Shown here: positions 11,049-21,136 of the stretch, piece after piece
Layout: each line of letters begins with the position of its first letter
How positions within the stretch are numbered: the first letter of the stretch is position 1
Source of the DNA: Candidatus Eiseniibacteriota bacterium
GTDB lineage: Bacteria > Orphanbacterota > Orphanbacteria > Orphanbacterales > Orphanbacteraceae
Assembly: GCA_029262235.1 (NCBI GenBank)
Contig: JAJCZU010000002.1
Coordinates: forward strand, 248,001-312,000
Direction: 5' to 3'
Length of the DNA: 64,000 bases
Notes under the pieces: model-generated
Databases searched by the model: none
Told to the model about the DNA's origin: nothing
What the model saw: the letters and a program-made list of their open reading frames with translations, nothing else
Translations under genes and position numbers: made by a program

Positions 11049-11753
11049 ATGGAACTCACACTGATCAATCCTCACTCCGTTGCGGCGGCCCTCCGCTCGC
11101 GCCCGGGGGACGTACGTTCGATTCGTCTCCCGTCGAATGTCGAAGGCACACCGTGGCGCGACGTGGCGAGCCTGGCGGAGAAGCACGGTGTCGCGGTCGC
11201 ACGGAAAGGCGTGGGTGAGCATGCGGAGGCGCGCGTCCGCCCCCGCCGCGTGACGACATGGGAAGAGATCGTAACGGCGCCGCGTGACGACGACCGTCCG
11301 CAGCTCTGGCTCGCGCTCGACCAGGTGCAGGATCCGCACAATGTCGGCGCCATCTTTCGCACGGCGGGCTATTTCGGCGTGCGCGGCATCCTGCTGAGCG
11401 AGCGCCGGTCGGCCTCACTTACTTCAACCGTATACGATGTTGCTTCGGGTGGGGTGGAGGCGGTTCCGCATGCGATCGAAACGAATCTGCGCCGCGCGAT
11501 CGACCGCGCGAAGGAAGCGGGCATCTGGGCGCTCGGGACTTCGGAGCATGCGAAAGACTCGTTGCAGCTTGCGGCTCCGGACCGCCCGTGGCTCGTGATC
11601 GTGGGAAACGAAGAAAGCGGCCTGCGGCGACTTACGCTCGAGTCGTGTGACGCCGTGTACCGGGTGCCGGGCGCGGGAACCGTCGATTCGCTGAATGTGT
11701 CGGTCGCGACCGGAATTATGCTGGCGAGCCTTGCGCTTGCACCGCCGTCATAA
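11049..11753 (+). CDS. TrmH/SpoU-family RNA 2'-O-methyltransferase (RlmB-like)
   Basis: LALDQVQDPHNVGAIFRTA, VGNEESGLRRL, VPGAGTVDSLNVSVATGIML. Confidence 0.92.
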   Translation: MELTLINPHSVAAALRSRPGDVRSIRLPSNVEGTPWRDVASLAEKHGVAVARKGVGEHAEARVRPRRVTTWEEIVTAPRDDDRPQLWLALDQVQDPHNVGAIFRTAGYFGVRGILLSERRSASLTSTVYDVASGGVEAVPHAIETNLRRAIDRAKEAGIWALGTSEHAKDSLQLAAPDRPWLVIVGNEESGLRRLTLESCDAVYRVPGAGTVDSLNVSVATGIMLASLALAPPS

Positions 11754-12810
11754 CGCGCAGAAAATTTTCACCCAGTATCAGTCGCATATCCTCTTCGGGA
11801 ATATCCCGATCGAGAAGGGCCGCTGTCAGCCACGGCAGGCGCGAACAGTCGCCCATGCCGTCCGGCAGCGCGGCCACGCCGTCGAAGTCCGACCCGGTGC
11901 CGACCGCGCCCGCTCCGATACACGCGATTGCATGCATGTAGTGCTCCACGAGTCGCGCGAACGGGGAACGATAGTCCGTGATCGGTTCGCCCGTGCCCGA
12001 CTTCCAGTGCGCCTCATACTCGGCGGGGGGGATATCCGGGAACGCGGGGTCGAGAAACGGCGCGGAGAAATTGAGCTGCATCACGCCGTCCTGTTTCGCG
12101 AGGGCGCGCATCATGTCATCGGTCAGATTGCGGGGATGCTCGTTGATGGCGCGGCACGACGAGTGTGTGGCGAGAACGGGAGCCGCGCTCGCTTCGAGCA
12201 CGTCGCGAAACGTACTGTCGGACACGTGGGAAACGTCGACCATGAGCCCGAGGTCGTTCATGGCCGACACCGCCTCGCGGCCGAGCGTCGTGAGCCCGCC
12301 GTGCTCGGGCGCCGGCGTTTCGTATATGCCGGCCGAGTCCCCCCACGAAGTGTTGAACGCGTGCGTGAGGGTGACATAGATCGCGCCGGCATCGCGCACT
12401 TCGCGCAGCATGCCGAGATCGTCTTCGAGCAGATAGCCCCCTTCGATCGCTTTCAATATCGCAATATGGCCCCGCGCCCGGGCGGAGCGCACTTCGTCCG
12501 CCGTGCGTGCTGCCTCGAAAACATCGTGCGCGTCGATCATGGCATCGATCAGGGCCAGCTGTTCCCGAACGAGCGCGATTCCGGCGCCGGGTCTGGCCGG
12601 CCTGGGGCCGTACACGGCGAATACGACGGCGCTCACGCCCCCTTCGACAAGGCGCGGAATGTCCACGTGTCCGGCCGTGTTCCGGATCGTGAGATCGCGC
12701 TTGCCCGGGCCAAGATACTGGGTCGTATCCACATGAGAATCGAGGACCAGGGAAGACGCGTGCAGCGCCCGCGCCTGTTCCAGCCTGCTTTCGGAGATTT
12801 TGCAGCTCAT
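11716..12810 (-). CDS. Membrane dipeptidase (peptidase M19)
   Basis: DSHVDTTQYL, IEGGYLLEDDLGML, YVTLTHAFNTSWGDS, DVSHVSDSTFRDVLE, ATHSSCRAINEHPRNLTDDMM, GSDFDGV. Confidence 0.92.
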   Translation of the reverse strand: MSCKISESRLEQARALHASSLVLDSHVDTTQYLGPGKRDLTIRNTAGHVDIPRLVEGGVSAVVFAVYGPRPARPGAGIALVREQLALIDAMIDAHDVFEAARTADEVRSARARGHIAILKAIEGGYLLEDDLGMLREVRDAGAIYVTLTHAFNTSWGDSAGIYETPAPEHGGLTTLGREAVSAMNDLGLMVDVSHVSDSTFRDVLEASAAPVLATHSSCRAINEHPRNLTDDMMRALAKQDGVMQLNFSAPFLDPAFPDIPPAEYEAHWKSGTGEPITDYRSPFARLVEHYMHAIACIGAGAVGTGSDFDGVAALPDGMGDCSRLPWLTAALLDRDIPEEDMRLILGENFLRVMTAVQAQGSPA

Positions 12811-12908
12811 CACGCGACTATAGCAGAACGAGGGCGGCATGGCGCGGGCTTGCCCGTTCGCGGGCTCGCGGATACAATGACACGCGATTCAACCAGGGAG
12901 TCTCTCGA

Positions 12909-13541
12909 ATGCTGATCGGGTTTGCGGGCAATTGCGGCACGGGGAAATCTACGATCGCGAAGGAAGTGGCCCGCCATTACAACGGCGAGCTCATCCTCGA
13001 GAAGGAAAGCGCGAACCCGTACTTCGCCGACTTCATCGCCGGGCGGAAAGAGACGGCGCTCCAGGCGGAGCTCGCATTTCTGTCGAACAAGCTCCTCGAC
13101 ATCGAAAACGCGAACCAGAACCGCATGGTGGTGGTCGATCGCGTTCCCGACGAAGACGTCCACATCTTTACGCCCTACTGGCACGAAGAAGGGCTCCTGA
13201 ACGAAACTGATTTCTGGCTCTACACGCAGGTCGCCCGGCAGCTCGTGAGTGCCGCGCCCGCCCTCGACGTTCTCATCTATCTGCACGGTCCGATCGATCT
13301 GCTCGTCGAACGAATTTCGAAACGCAAGGAGAGCGCGTTCAACGAACGGGTGGAGCGCATGGTCCGGCTGCTCGAACCGAAATACGATGCATGGATCGAA
13401 ACGGTGAAGGTCCCTGTGATTCGTAGACATATCGAGGAACACGACTACAAAGGCCCGGGCTGGAAGGAAGATCTGGCGAAGCTCGTGGACGAGATCGAGC
13501 GGTTCCGGTTCCCGCTATTCAGTGACGATGTTCGGCTGTGA
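12909..13541 (+). CDS. Deoxynucleoside kinase family protein
   Basis: P-loop GFAGNCGTGKSTIAKEV, VVVDRVPDEDVHIF, LDVLIYLHGPIDLLVERISKRKE. Confidence 0.85.
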   Translation: MLIGFAGNCGTGKSTIAKEVARHYNGELILEKESANPYFADFIAGRKETALQAELAFLSNKLLDIENANQNRMVVVDRVPDEDVHIFTPYWHEEGLLNETDFWLYTQVARQLVSAAPALDVLIYLHGPIDLLVERISKRKESAFNERVERMVRLLEPKYDAWIETVKVPVIRRHIEEHDYKGPGWKEDLAKLVDEIERFRFPLFSDDVRL

Positions 13542-13748
13542 GTCGGTGTCGAGGATCCCGCGCGCCTTCTCTTCATCCTCGGCCTGCACGAGCACGCGCA
13601 CTTTGCCGACCCCGTTGACCGTAATCGGATGCACGGACTGGACGAGCGAGGAACGCATGACGACCTTGATGCCGTTGCTCTCCAGCAGGGAACGAACGAC
13701 GAGCGCTTCGGAATCGTTCGGTAGAACGGCGATCTGTACGAGATCCAT
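13515..13748 (-). CDS. DUF2007-like small protein
   Basis: 77 aa, MDLVQIAVLPNDSEALVVRSLLESNGI...VRVLVQAEDEEKARGIL. Confidence 0.7.
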   Translation of the reverse strand: MDLVQIAVLPNDSEALVVRSLLESNGIKVVMRSSLVQSVHPITVNGVGKVRVLVQAEDEEKARGILDTDSQPNIVTE

Positions 13749-13751
13749 CGA

Positions 13752-16700
13752 TTACTCTCCGATGTAAATGAAGGGCGCCCAGTAATACGGCTGCTCGCGC
13801 CCTTCTCGTGAAGTGATCCACTCCATTTTAGCATTGCGGAGCGCCTCCCGTGGCGGATTTCCGCTCAGAATCGAAGCGTAGAACGCCTGCATCAGGTCCG
13901 CCGTCGACTCGTCGCTGACCTGCCAGAGCGATGCCACGACGCCGCGTGCCCCGCCTCGCAGAAACGTGCGCGCGAACCCGACCATGCCTTCGCCGTGCGC
14001 GCTCTCCCCGAGTGCTGTTTCACATCCCGAAAGCACGACGAGTTCCGCGCTCCATGCGCCGGTCTTGAGTTCTTCGAGCGTGAGCCGTCCGCGCCGCGGA
14101 TCGTCCCCGCCCGCGGCGAGCAGAATCGCGGACTGCTGCGGCGCCGCCGGCATGATCTCGGCGTGCGTCGCGAAGTGAAGATAACGTGCCGCGCGCGCCT
14201 CGTTCGAGAAGACGGCATCGCGCGTTGCTTCACGCCCCGTGCGCACGTAGGGGGAACTCCCGCGCGCGAACATCGCGGCGATCGCGCGGACTTCGCGGGC
14301 CGCGTGGGGGAGCGGCGGTCGATCGAGCGGTGTTTCCGAAGCGCCGAAACCCGCGAAGGGAATCGGGTTCTCGTGCCGCTCCGCCGACCGGATCGCGGCC
14401 CAGACCGTGGCCGAGGGGGCGAACGCGATGGACAATTGTTCGATCAGCGGTTTCCCTTCGATCGAAAGAAGGTCGAAAGGGACCTGATGCAGCGCGCCGT
14501 CGGGGAGCACGATCAGGCGGTTCGCGTTCACGAGTGCGGACGCCGCCGGGCCCACGAGCCACTCCGAAAGACCGGCCGCCGCGGGCGCCCATGACTCACG
14601 CGCCCGTACCCTGCGGTTCAGGAACAGCGCACGGTCGTCGATTTCATCGGCCGAAGGGAGCGCCGCGTAGCGCATGGGAGCGCCCGGGGTAACGATCCAG
14701 AGATGCGAGGCGGGGTTCGAGAGCCAGTAGGAGAGCAGTACGGTGCCGGCCGGAAGGGCCGCCTGCAGGTCCGCGAGTGTAAGCCTCTGTCCGGCGCCGA
14801 TTTCCTCCGCGAGCGCCTGCGCGCGTCCTTCCTCGAGCAGCAGGAACGCCTCTTCGATCCGTTCCGCTTCGACGAGAATCGAGAGGGCGCCATCGAGCGC
14901 GTCCATGCGCAGGCGCTGAAACGTGACGCGGTCGTAGTCCGTGGCGAGATCCTCGCGCGACGTGCCCGACGCCCGGAAGCTCTGCAGAAACGCGGCGAGA
15001 CTTCGTTCGTGATTCCCCGCGGCGCGCAGTACTTCGCCAAGGCGATAGGACGCGAGCCACTCGCCGTAGCGATCTCCCTGCGCGGACGCGAGGTCGCGTG
15101 CCGCCTCCAGAGTGCGTGCGGCCTCGTCATGCTCGCCGGCTTCGGACAAGGCGCGGCCCATCAGAAACTGGGCATCGCGAAGCGCGGTGGCGTTTCCGCT
15201 CTCGCGCGCGAGAGTCTCGGCGCGGACGAGATGCGCGCGCGCGCCATTGTAATCCCCGCGTTCGAGATCGAGCTCCGCGCGATACGTTTCGATGTGTCCC
15301 TCCGTCTGGGTGTGTCCGAGGGAGCGCACCGCGCGCAGCGAGCGTTCGAGATTGGAGTCGGCCTCGGCGTAACTGCCCGCCTTCAATTGAAGAAGGCCGA
15401 GGTTCGCCCGCTCCTGCGCCATGCCGAGTGAGTCGCCCGTCTGCTCGACCGCTTCGAGGGCTTCGGTTCGATAATGCAGGGCTTCGCGGTAGTTGCCGAG
15501 AAAGTCGTAGAGATTCGCGATCCCCGAAAGCCTCACGGACAGTCGTCCGGCGTTTCCCGTGGCGCGTTCTTCGGGCAGAATCTTGAAGAGCGCGTCGAGT
15601 GCTTCCTGATAGCGCCCCTGCGATTCGAAGACGCGCGCAAGGTCCGCTTCTGCCTGGAGTGCGGCCGCGGGATCGCCGGCCTCGCGATAGATCGCGATCG
15701 CGTCGCGCTGTTCCCGTTCCGCCTCGCGCGCCATGCCCTGCAGCAGATGCGTTTCAGAGAGGCCTTCGTGCGCCGCGGCCCGCAGAAGCGCATCGCGAGC
15801 GCTGCGGGCGGCGAGTTCCTCGTACCAGCGCGTGGCGCCGGCCAGATCCCCCGCGCTCTTCTTCGCGCGCGCGAGGTGCAGAAGGAGACGGAGCATACCG
15901 GGAGTGCGGTCGTCCGGGTTCGCGATCGCCAGCGGTTCGAGCTCCCGTGCCACGGCCCCGAACTCCCCGGTTCGAATCATGAAATCCGCCCAGGTTCCGA
16001 TCGCGTAATACTCGAGCGCCTCGCTTTCGAGTTCCCGCGCCCTTTGCCGCGCCGCGTCGGTCCATTCGTTCGCTTCCTCGTAGCGCCCGAGTCGAATCGC
16101 ACACTCGCTCGCCGCAGCCGCATACTGGATCTCCAGTCGATACAGTCCCGTCGCGCCCGTCCCCTTCACGGCTTCACGAAAGAACCCGAACGCGTCTTCG
16201 TAGCGCCCGAGGCGCATTGCCGCATAACCGCGGCTCGCCTGCACGAGAGCGGCCAGCTCGATGTCGTCTCGCGCCGCAATCACAGGCAGCGAAGCGCCGT
16301 ACGAGTCGATCGCGCGCTCCCATTCACCAAGCGACATGTAGACGGCGCCGAGCGACGCGATCACCCAGCCCGAATCCGCGCCCGCGGCGAGAGCCTCTTC
16401 CAGAAGAGCGCGTGATGCTTCGAAGTCGCCCTCGCGCCTCGCCAGATGGCCGCGTGCAAATGTCAGTTCCGGTGAGGGGGCGGCCGTGTCGATAAACGCG
16501 CGCACGCGCGCCGAGAGACTTTGCGCGTTCGCGTCATCGATGTAACGCCGCCACACGAGACAGTGCGCCGGATCCCTGCGAAGCGATGTTTCGAACGTGT
16601 CCAGCGCCCGCTCCGTGCCCGCATGAATGCGCGCGATCGCGAACAGGATCGGAGCGGGAGCGGGGTCGTGCTCTGTCGCCCGGTCGGCCGCGGGGGGGAC

Positions 16701-17054
16701 GTCGCCGAGGCCGGCGATCGTTCGAAAGAAGCGCTCCCCGCGTTCCTGCTCGCCGGCGTCGGCATAGGCAGTGGCTGCCTTGTCGGCGAGGATCCACGAG
16801 AAGGAACGGGAGAATGACTCTTCGAACAGCGGGATGGCGGCGGCGGGATCTCCGGCGTTCGTGAGCCGGATTGCTTCGATCGAGGGGGCGGCGTGCGTGG
16901 TTTGCGCGATCGCGGGCATGGACACGAGCGCGAGCAGAACGAGCGCGAGCCACGCAGGGGCGATAGGCGCGCGTGTGATGAGCACGCGTGTGATGAGCGC
17001 GCGGGTGCCCTGTGGGAGAAAGCAGATTTTGAATGGCGGGCACGGGCGGTTCAC
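13752..17054 (-). CDS. Secreted TPR-CHAT (caspase-like) protein
   Basis: Signal-like N terminus WLALVLLALVSMPAIAQ, many TPRs, C-terminal CHAT with YLHFATHAE and LVVLSGCETALGE dyad; GTG start. Confidence 0.88.
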   Translation of the reverse strand: MNRPCPPFKICFLPQGTRALITRVLITRAPIAPAWLALVLLALVSMPAIAQTTHAAPSIEAIRLTNAGDPAAAIPLFEESFSRSFSWILADKAATAYADAGEQERGERFFRTIAGLGDVPPAADRATEHDPAPAPILFAIARIHAGTERALDTFETSLRRDPAHCLVWRRYIDDANAQSLSARVRAFIDTAAPSPELTFARGHLARREGDFEASRALLEEALAAGADSGWVIASLGAVYMSLGEWERAIDSYGASLPVIAARDDIELAALVQASRGYAAMRLGRYEDAFGFFREAVKGTGATGLYRLEIQYAAAASECAIRLGRYEEANEWTDAARQRARELESEALEYYAIGTWADFMIRTGEFGAVARELEPLAIANPDDRTPGMLRLLLHLARAKKSAGDLAGATRWYEELAARSARDALLRAAAHEGLSETHLLQGMAREAEREQRDAIAIYREAGDPAAALQAEADLARVFESQGRYQEALDALFKILPEERATGNAGRLSVRLSGIANLYDFLGNYREALHYRTEALEAVEQTGDSLGMAQERANLGLLQLKAGSYAEADSNLERSLRAVRSLGHTQTEGHIETYRAELDLERGDYNGARAHLVRAETLARESGNATALRDAQFLMGRALSEAGEHDEAARTLEAARDLASAQGDRYGEWLASYRLGEVLRAAGNHERSLAAFLQSFRASGTSREDLATDYDRVTFQRLRMDALDGALSILVEAERIEEAFLLLEEGRAQALAEEIGAGQRLTLADLQAALPAGTVLLSYWLSNPASHLWIVTPGAPMRYAALPSADEIDDRALFLNRRVRARESWAPAAAGLSEWLVGPAASALVNANRLIVLPDGALHQVPFDLLSIEGKPLIEQLSIAFAPSATVWAAIRSAERHENPIPFAGFGASETPLDRPPLPHAAREVRAIAAMFARGSSPYVRTGREATRDAVFSNEARAARYLHFATHAEIMPAAPQQSAILLAAGGDDPRRGRLTLEELKTGAWSAELVVLSGCETALGESAHGEGMVGFARTFLRGGARGVVASLWQVSDESTADLMQAFYASILSGNPPREALRNAKMEWITSREGREQPYYWAPFIYIGE

Positions 17055-17086
17055 CTGTCCAGCGTACCGAATCGCCCCGGACTTCG

Positions 17087-20000
17087 CTAGCGGAGAAGCA
17101 CGACCTTCGTCATGCGGCGTTCCTCTCCCGAAACGAGCCGTACGAAGTAAACGCCGCTCGCGGCGTCATTGCCGTTCTCGGTCGTCCCGTTCCAGTAAAA
17201 CGCGCGTTCTTCGGTCTTGAAGGAACCGGCTTCGTGCGGCCCGTCATGCAGCGTTCTGACGAGCCTTCCGCGCACATCGTACACCGCGAGTCGCATCGGT
17301 CCGGCATGCGGGATATCGACGGGAATACGCACGATCGGATTAAACGGATTCGGCGAAGCGGGCCCGAGCCTCAGAGTGCGCACGGCGGGCACTTCGTCAT
17401 CCACGCCGACGAAGAGCATGCAGTCGACGTCCGGTTTCGGGTTCGGAACGCCGAGGCCGAAGCGGTCCAGGACCTTGTTCATGAGGCAGTCGCGCATCTG
17501 ACTGGCCGTGTACATTTCGAGCGGCGCAAGGAACGTGATAACGCGACTGCTCGGCACCTTGGACGGCCCGTGCGGCGTCTCGTCCTCCACGGCAAACGAC
17601 TCCATGCCCGGCCCTTCGACGATCGTCTGCGCGCCGCCGGTCGGCGGGACGTCGTCCACGGTTCGCTGAATCGGCGTCGCGTCCTGCGTTTTGCCGGTCG
17701 TGCCGACGGCAAGATTGATCACGAGTTCCTGGAGGTCCTGCAGAAACGTGCCAGGCACCCCCGAAGCGGGAATCGTACCGGGCACGAGAACGCCGCCGTC
17801 GTCGGGGCAGCCACCGGCCTGCGGCTGCAGCCCCATCAGATTCGTCCAGAGAAACGCGTTGCCCGTTGTCTGGTTGCCGTTCGGATCGACCCAGGCGGGG
17901 TCGCTCAGTTCGTTGTCCTCGCAGAGGTCGTCGCCGTGCAGCCAGAGGTTGGCGCCACCGGGGAAGTTCGCCTGCCCGGGATCGATATATTGCACGAGTT
18001 CGATCTGCGCCGAATCCATGAGCGTATATTCACTGAACGCGCCGAAGAACCAGATTACGGTCTGGTAGCGCCGTCCCTGAATGGAATTGTCCCCCGGGTC
18101 GCGCTCCAGAATACCGCCGTATCCGCTGCCGTTCGCAGGGCCGGAATAGAGTCCGCGGTTCTGGCGCGTCGTGCCGGCGCCGCCGTCATTATAGATGTCG
18201 TAGACCACGCCGAGACGGTCGAGCGCCTCGCGATAAACTTGAAGGGTCGTGGGGAAACGCGCGAACTCGCTGCCGCCGAGCCCTGCGGCTTCGATGTCGA
18301 AAACGCGATGCGGATACGATTCGACGAGCAGCATCGTGTGGTTCTGCGCGGCGAAAGGCAGCGGGCGCTTCGAAACGGGGCACGGCAGAACGGAAACTTC
18401 GAACGGCCATGCCGCGCGCCGGTCCCACTGGTATGTCGTATTGATCAGCGAAGGATCGGTCCGCGATTCCGACAGCCGGTTCGGGAACGTGTCGAGATTG
18501 CCCGCGCTGTCTTCCGCGACGAAGAAGTATTCGATCACGGAGCCCTCCGGCCACTGCGTCGTTGCCGGCGGGAAGTAGCCCGCGTTGTCGCTGATGCGAA
18601 TGCGCGTACGATACGTGCCATTGTTCTCGCACGGGGTTCCCGGGCACCCGATCGGGTCGTCGGGAACGGCAAGGTTCAGCAGCTTGCTGTTGTATTGCAC
18701 AGCCGGGAAGTTCGTCGCGCCCAGGGGCCGCCCGTTGTCCCGGTCCCAGTTCTGACCGCAGTCCGTCGAGATACGCCAGTGGATGCCCACGGTGGCCAGG
18801 CCGTCATAATCGCGAACCTCGATCTGTAAAGAATCCTCGCCTTCCCACGGATCGCTCGGGTTCAGCTCGCGATTTTCTTTGAACGCGGAATGCAGATCGA
18901 CGTTTCTCGCGAACGTGTCCTGCAGCTTGCCCGCGAGAGGGAGCGACCAGTTCGTGCCCGTTTTCGAGAAGACGCCGATGCTCACGTTGTCGATCAGGTA
19001 GGTCGCTTTGCGGTGCTGGCCCATGCACGGCAGCTCGGTCGACGAGTTGTAGTCGCACGCGTCCAGGAATTCCCAGGAGAACTGAAGCGAGTCGGCCGAG
19101 TGCGAAACGAATGCCGACCAGTCGACGCGGCGGTTGACGTCCCAGAAATTGCAGCCGCCGTTTACAGTGTGGGCATCCCCCGCGAACGAGGACCAGCGCC
19201 CGGTGTTCCCGTTGAACGTGCGGATCTGCGTGTCGGTCAGATCGCCCACTTCGCTCTTGATGCACAGATATTCGTCGCTCTCGACGACCACGCCGCTCCA
19301 GCGATTGTCGGGTCCGGGGCCGTCGTTGTTCGGGTCCCAGAACGGATTCGATTCCGAGATGTCGAAGACGGGGGAGACGAGTCTGTAATGATAGCGGTCT
19401 TCCTGATTCTGACCGAACGCCGCGTCGTCCGCGGTCCACATCCAGTTGTTCGAGTAGGTTGGCGTCGCGCCGTAGTTCGCGTAGCTCGGGTCGAGCTCGA
19501 TATGCCACCAGTCGACCGATGCCGGTGTGCCGTTCACCCATTTCCCGCCCGACCAGAAGCCCCCGATCTGGGCTGACGGGAAGTTCGGTGCGGACCAGCC
19601 CGCGGGGAGGCCGCTACCCGGCGTCGTGCCGAAGGTCTGCGGTGTGGCCTGGCTGAAGTAGTCGTTGCTCCCGCCGGCCAGGCCGTCGACCCATATGTTG
19701 TCGATGCGCCAGGCGCCGTCCGTGTGCACCCCCCCCGCCGCATCGTGGTCGTCCCACGCGCTGTCCGAGGCGAAACGCCAGCGAAGAAGCAGGTCGGTGG
19801 CGGTGTTGTTCACGGCGGGGCCGCTCACGTTCAGGCTGTCGTAGTTCGCGCAGCCGTATGTCGGGATCGGTCCGCCGGATCCGTCGATGCACGAAGCGTA
19901 GTTCGAGGTTCCGTGAAAGCGCGCCAGCTCGAACCACGTGGCAAGCGTTTCGTTGTTCGCGACGGCGTACTCGAGGTAGCAGTAGTCGTAGTTTCGTTCG

Positions 20001-20602
20001 ACGTCATACATATGCACGCCGCGCACGTCGAAACCGAGTGTGGCGTCGAAACCCGTCGTACCCGTCTGCCCGAGGTTCAGAATCAGGCTGAAGTTGTAGA
20101 TGGGGCCGTATCCGCCCGGGTTGTTCCAGAGAAGCGGGTCGCCGAACTCACCGCACCAGGGCGAGACGCCGCTCCCCTGATACGCCTGATACGTGTCGAG
20201 ATGCCATTGGTTCGTGAGCGAAGAGTACACGTCGTAATGCGTGAAGCAGCCCGGCAGGCCTCCGCCATAGGCGAGCGTGCTGGAGCACGAGTCGTAGAGG
20301 CCGCCCCCGAGGTCGCCCCCTTCCCAGCACCAGGTTGCGTAATCGGGCGCGGGAAAGCCCTGTCCGCCGTCTTCGGGAAGGCCCGCGAAGGAGCATTCGC
20401 CGCTGTCGAAAACGCGCACCCAGGTCGTGTCGCCGGGCGCCGATTCCTTCGTCAGTACGAGCGACTCCCCGAACTTGCTGTTCTGCCCCTCGAGACTGAT
20501 CGTCTTTCCGAACGGAATCGTTTCGTAGCGTTTCCGTGCGTCCGCTTCGGTGCCGGAGAGAAAGAGTGAGAGTAGAAGGAAGCAGAGCGCAGCTCGCCGC
20601 AT
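17087..20602 (-). CDS. Large secreted protein with C-terminal FlgD/T9SS-like sorting domain
   Basis: Signal MRRAALCFLLLSLFLSG; C terminus SPNPFNPIVRIPVDIPHAGPMRLAVYDVRGRLVRTL...GVYFVRLVSGEERRMTKVVLLR. Confidence 0.8.
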   Translation of the reverse strand: MRRAALCFLLLSLFLSGTEADARKRYETIPFGKTISLEGQNSKFGESLVLTKESAPGDTTWVRVFDSGECSFAGLPEDGGQGFPAPDYATWCWEGGDLGGGLYDSCSSTLAYGGGLPGCFTHYDVYSSLTNQWHLDTYQAYQGSGVSPWCGEFGDPLLWNNPGGYGPIYNFSLILNLGQTGTTGFDATLGFDVRGVHMYDVERNYDYCYLEYAVANNETLATWFELARFHGTSNYASCIDGSGGPIPTYGCANYDSLNVSGPAVNNTATDLLLRWRFASDSAWDDHDAAGGVHTDGAWRIDNIWVDGLAGGSNDYFSQATPQTFGTTPGSGLPAGWSAPNFPSAQIGGFWSGGKWVNGTPASVDWWHIELDPSYANYGATPTYSNNWMWTADDAAFGQNQEDRYHYRLVSPVFDISESNPFWDPNNDGPGPDNRWSGVVVESDEYLCIKSEVGDLTDTQIRTFNGNTGRWSSFAGDAHTVNGGCNFWDVNRRVDWSAFVSHSADSLQFSWEFLDACDYNSSTELPCMGQHRKATYLIDNVSIGVFSKTGTNWSLPLAGKLQDTFARNVDLHSAFKENRELNPSDPWEGEDSLQIEVRDYDGLATVGIHWRISTDCGQNWDRDNGRPLGATNFPAVQYNSKLLNLAVPDDPIGCPGTPCENNGTYRTRIRISDNAGYFPPATTQWPEGSVIEYFFVAEDSAGNLDTFPNRLSESRTDPSLINTTYQWDRRAAWPFEVSVLPCPVSKRPLPFAAQNHTMLLVESYPHRVFDIEAAGLGGSEFARFPTTLQVYREALDRLGVVYDIYNDGGAGTTRQNRGLYSGPANGSGYGGILERDPGDNSIQGRRYQTVIWFFGAFSEYTLMDSAQIELVQYIDPGQANFPGGANLWLHGDDLCEDNELSDPAWVDPNGNQTTGNAFLWTNLMGLQPQAGGCPDDGGVLVPGTIPASGVPGTFLQDLQELVINLAVGTTGKTQDATPIQRTVDDVPPTGGAQTIVEGPGMESFAVEDETPHGPSKVPSSRVITFLAPLEMYTASQMRDCLMNKVLDRFGLGVPNPKPDVDCMLFVGVDDEVPAVRTLRLGPASPNPFNPIVRIPVDIPHAGPMRLAVYDVRGRLVRTLHDGPHEAGSFKTEERAFYWNGTTENGNDAASGVYFVRLVSGEERRMTKVVLLR

Positions 20603-20737
20603 GAAAACACCTCGTGATGCGTGGGAGGGCGAAGAATCGGACACCTCAATTATACCGGAAAACCACGGTTTCGTGGAACTTCGCCGCTCCTGTTGGGCAG
20701 TGATACGGACAAAGTGGTGTCGTTTGATACGAATTCT

Positions 20738-21136
20738 TCAGCGGGAGGCGAGATAGAGCCAGTTGGCGGCGATCGCGCCGGCGATCAGGAGAGCCATGAC
20801 GGCGCGGTGCTTCGCGATCCAGGTCGCGCGCGGCCACTCTCTCCCCATGCGCCATTGCGCGAAGTCGGCGACGCCCCAGACGATCAGGAGAAGGGCCCCG
20901 GCCGTGAAGAGCGGCTGGATCGCGAGAGCCTGCAGGAAGTCGCCGTGTGCGAGCGCGGAGAATGCGCGCGTCGTGAAGCAGGTGGGGCAGGGCATCGCGA
21001 GGTGCCTCTGCAATGCACAGGTGCCGAGAATACCGGTTGCGACGAGGATCGGCGAAATGGCGATGCCGATCAATGTGAGCGCGGCGAACAGCGCGCCGGT
21101 CGGCACGGTTCGCTCCACCACGCCGCGGGACGACAT
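20738..21136 (-). CDS. DUF2752-like membrane protein
   Basis: 132 aa; CALQRHLAMPCPTCFTTRAFSALAHGDFLQAL; ATGA overlap with upstream gene. Confidence 0.75.
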   Translation of the reverse strand: MSSRGVVERTVPTGALFAALTLIGIAISPILVATGILGTCALQRHLAMPCPTCFTTRAFSALAHGDFLQALAIQPLFTAGALLLIVWGVADFAQWRMGREWPRATWIAKHRAVMALLIAGAIAANWLYLASR

